From Methylosinus sp. PW1 (GTDB lineage: Bacteria; Pseudomonadota; Alphaproteobacteria; Rhizobiales; Beijerinckiaceae): a stretch of DNA of 64,000 nucleotides. Below, piece after piece: positions 63,801 to 64,000 of the stretch. The stretch covers positions 558,001 through 622,000 of the forward strand of contig NZ_JQNK01000009.1 in the NCBI RefSeq assembly GCF_000745215.1, in the 5' to 3' direction. Each line of letters starts with the position of its first letter. The first letter of the stretch is position 1. The notes beneath the pieces are model-generated. The model saw nothing but the letters and a program-made list of their open reading frames with translations, had not been told where the DNA came from and searched no databases. A program made the position numbers and the translations under genes.

Positions 63801-64000
63801 GCGCTGCGGCTCACCTTCTTGTGGCTGGCGAAGCCGCCCTTGCGGCCGGCGGCGGAGGCGAGCGCCGGATCGCGCGAGAAGCTGCGCTTCTCCGGCGCGA
63901 CCGAGGTTCCGCCCTTGCGGCCGGCGGAAGCGGCGAGATCGGGATTTTGCGAGAAGCTCCTCTTCTCGGCGGGAACAGCGCAGCCGCCGCGACGGGCGAT
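63797..64000 (-). CDS. KGG-repeat stress-type protein, C-terminal part, cut by window edge
   Basis: An open frame enters at the right edge and ends at 63797, giving 67 residues. It holds repeats of the form AEKRSFSQNPDLAASAGRKG and PEKRSFSRDPALASAAGRKG, ending HKKVSRSA. The GRKGG units identify the KGG (stress-induced acidophilic/GsiB-type) repeat family, predicted to be disordered and hydrophilic. The start is outside the window. It is coupled to the next gene by an ATGA overlap. Confidence 0.8.
   Translation of the reverse strand: MARRGGCAVPAEKRSFSQNPDLAASAGRKGGTSVAPEKRSFSRDPALASAAGRKGGFASHKKVSRSA

Noticed and set aside
63600..64000. CRISPR-like repeats at the right edge
   Set aside because: The repeated segments are in-frame coding repeats (GRKGG units) of a KGG protein, not direct repeats with unique spacers.

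Overview
The window is a high-GC, densely coded chromosome segment from an alphaproteobacterium of the order Hyphomicrobiales. Supporting markers are an EipB homologue, a PhaR polyhydroxyalkanoate regulator, an alphaproteobacterial-type SOS operator (GAAC-N7-GAAC), an IsdG/HmuQ-like haem monooxygenase and a porin-like small beta-barrel. Several proteins (CopC/CopD pair, multicopper oxidase, FadL-type protein) would fit a methylotroph or methanotroph such as Methylosinus or Methylocystis. That placement is inference: no methane or methanol oxidation gene lies here.

Layout. 1-10.3 kb: edge-truncated RcnA metal exporter, CYTH-CHAD protein, a glycosyltransferase / glycogen-debranching pair, PRC-barrel protein, flavin amine oxidase with an extra C-terminal domain, YyaL-like thioredoxin protein. 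10.3-14.3 kb: a three-gene minus-strand unit (haem monooxygenase, DUF2325 coiled coil, phosphopantetheinyl transferase), then a trans-sulfuration enzyme. 14.6-25.4 kb: small porin, DMT exporter, esterase, methyltransferase/glyoxalase II divergent pair, EAL protein, PhaR, and a capsule-export (KpsE-like) protein with an unknown partner. 25.4-37.1 kb: ChaC, an unknown protein behind a strong promoter overlapped by two SOS boxes, glyQ, copCD, carbonic anhydrase, EipB, RidA, a glycerophosphodiesterase, a trypsin-like protease fused to a NUC1 nuclease, and Nnr. 37.2-56.6 kb: multicopper oxidase, recQ, an iron-uptake pair (PepSY membrane protein and TonB receptor), cysG, cytochrome c, alkB-gpmA-dapB, mog, a small secreted twin CX3C protein, thiC behind a TPP riboswitch, a FadL-type porin, Mrp/ApbC and two small proteins.

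From about 56.73 kb to the right edge lies the left end of an integrated mobile element. Its boundary is a 45-bp 3' fragment of a tRNA-Pro gene. Next comes a tyrosine integrase broken by a one-base frameshift, an excisionase-like gene, and a packed minus-strand cassette: ribbon-helix-helix-like protein, unknowns, SSB, two solo LuxR-type HTH proteins, a ProQ/FinO-domain protein, a 791-aa ParB-like protein and a KGG-repeat protein cut by the window edge. No CRISPR array, rRNA, intact tRNA or insertion sequence was seen.
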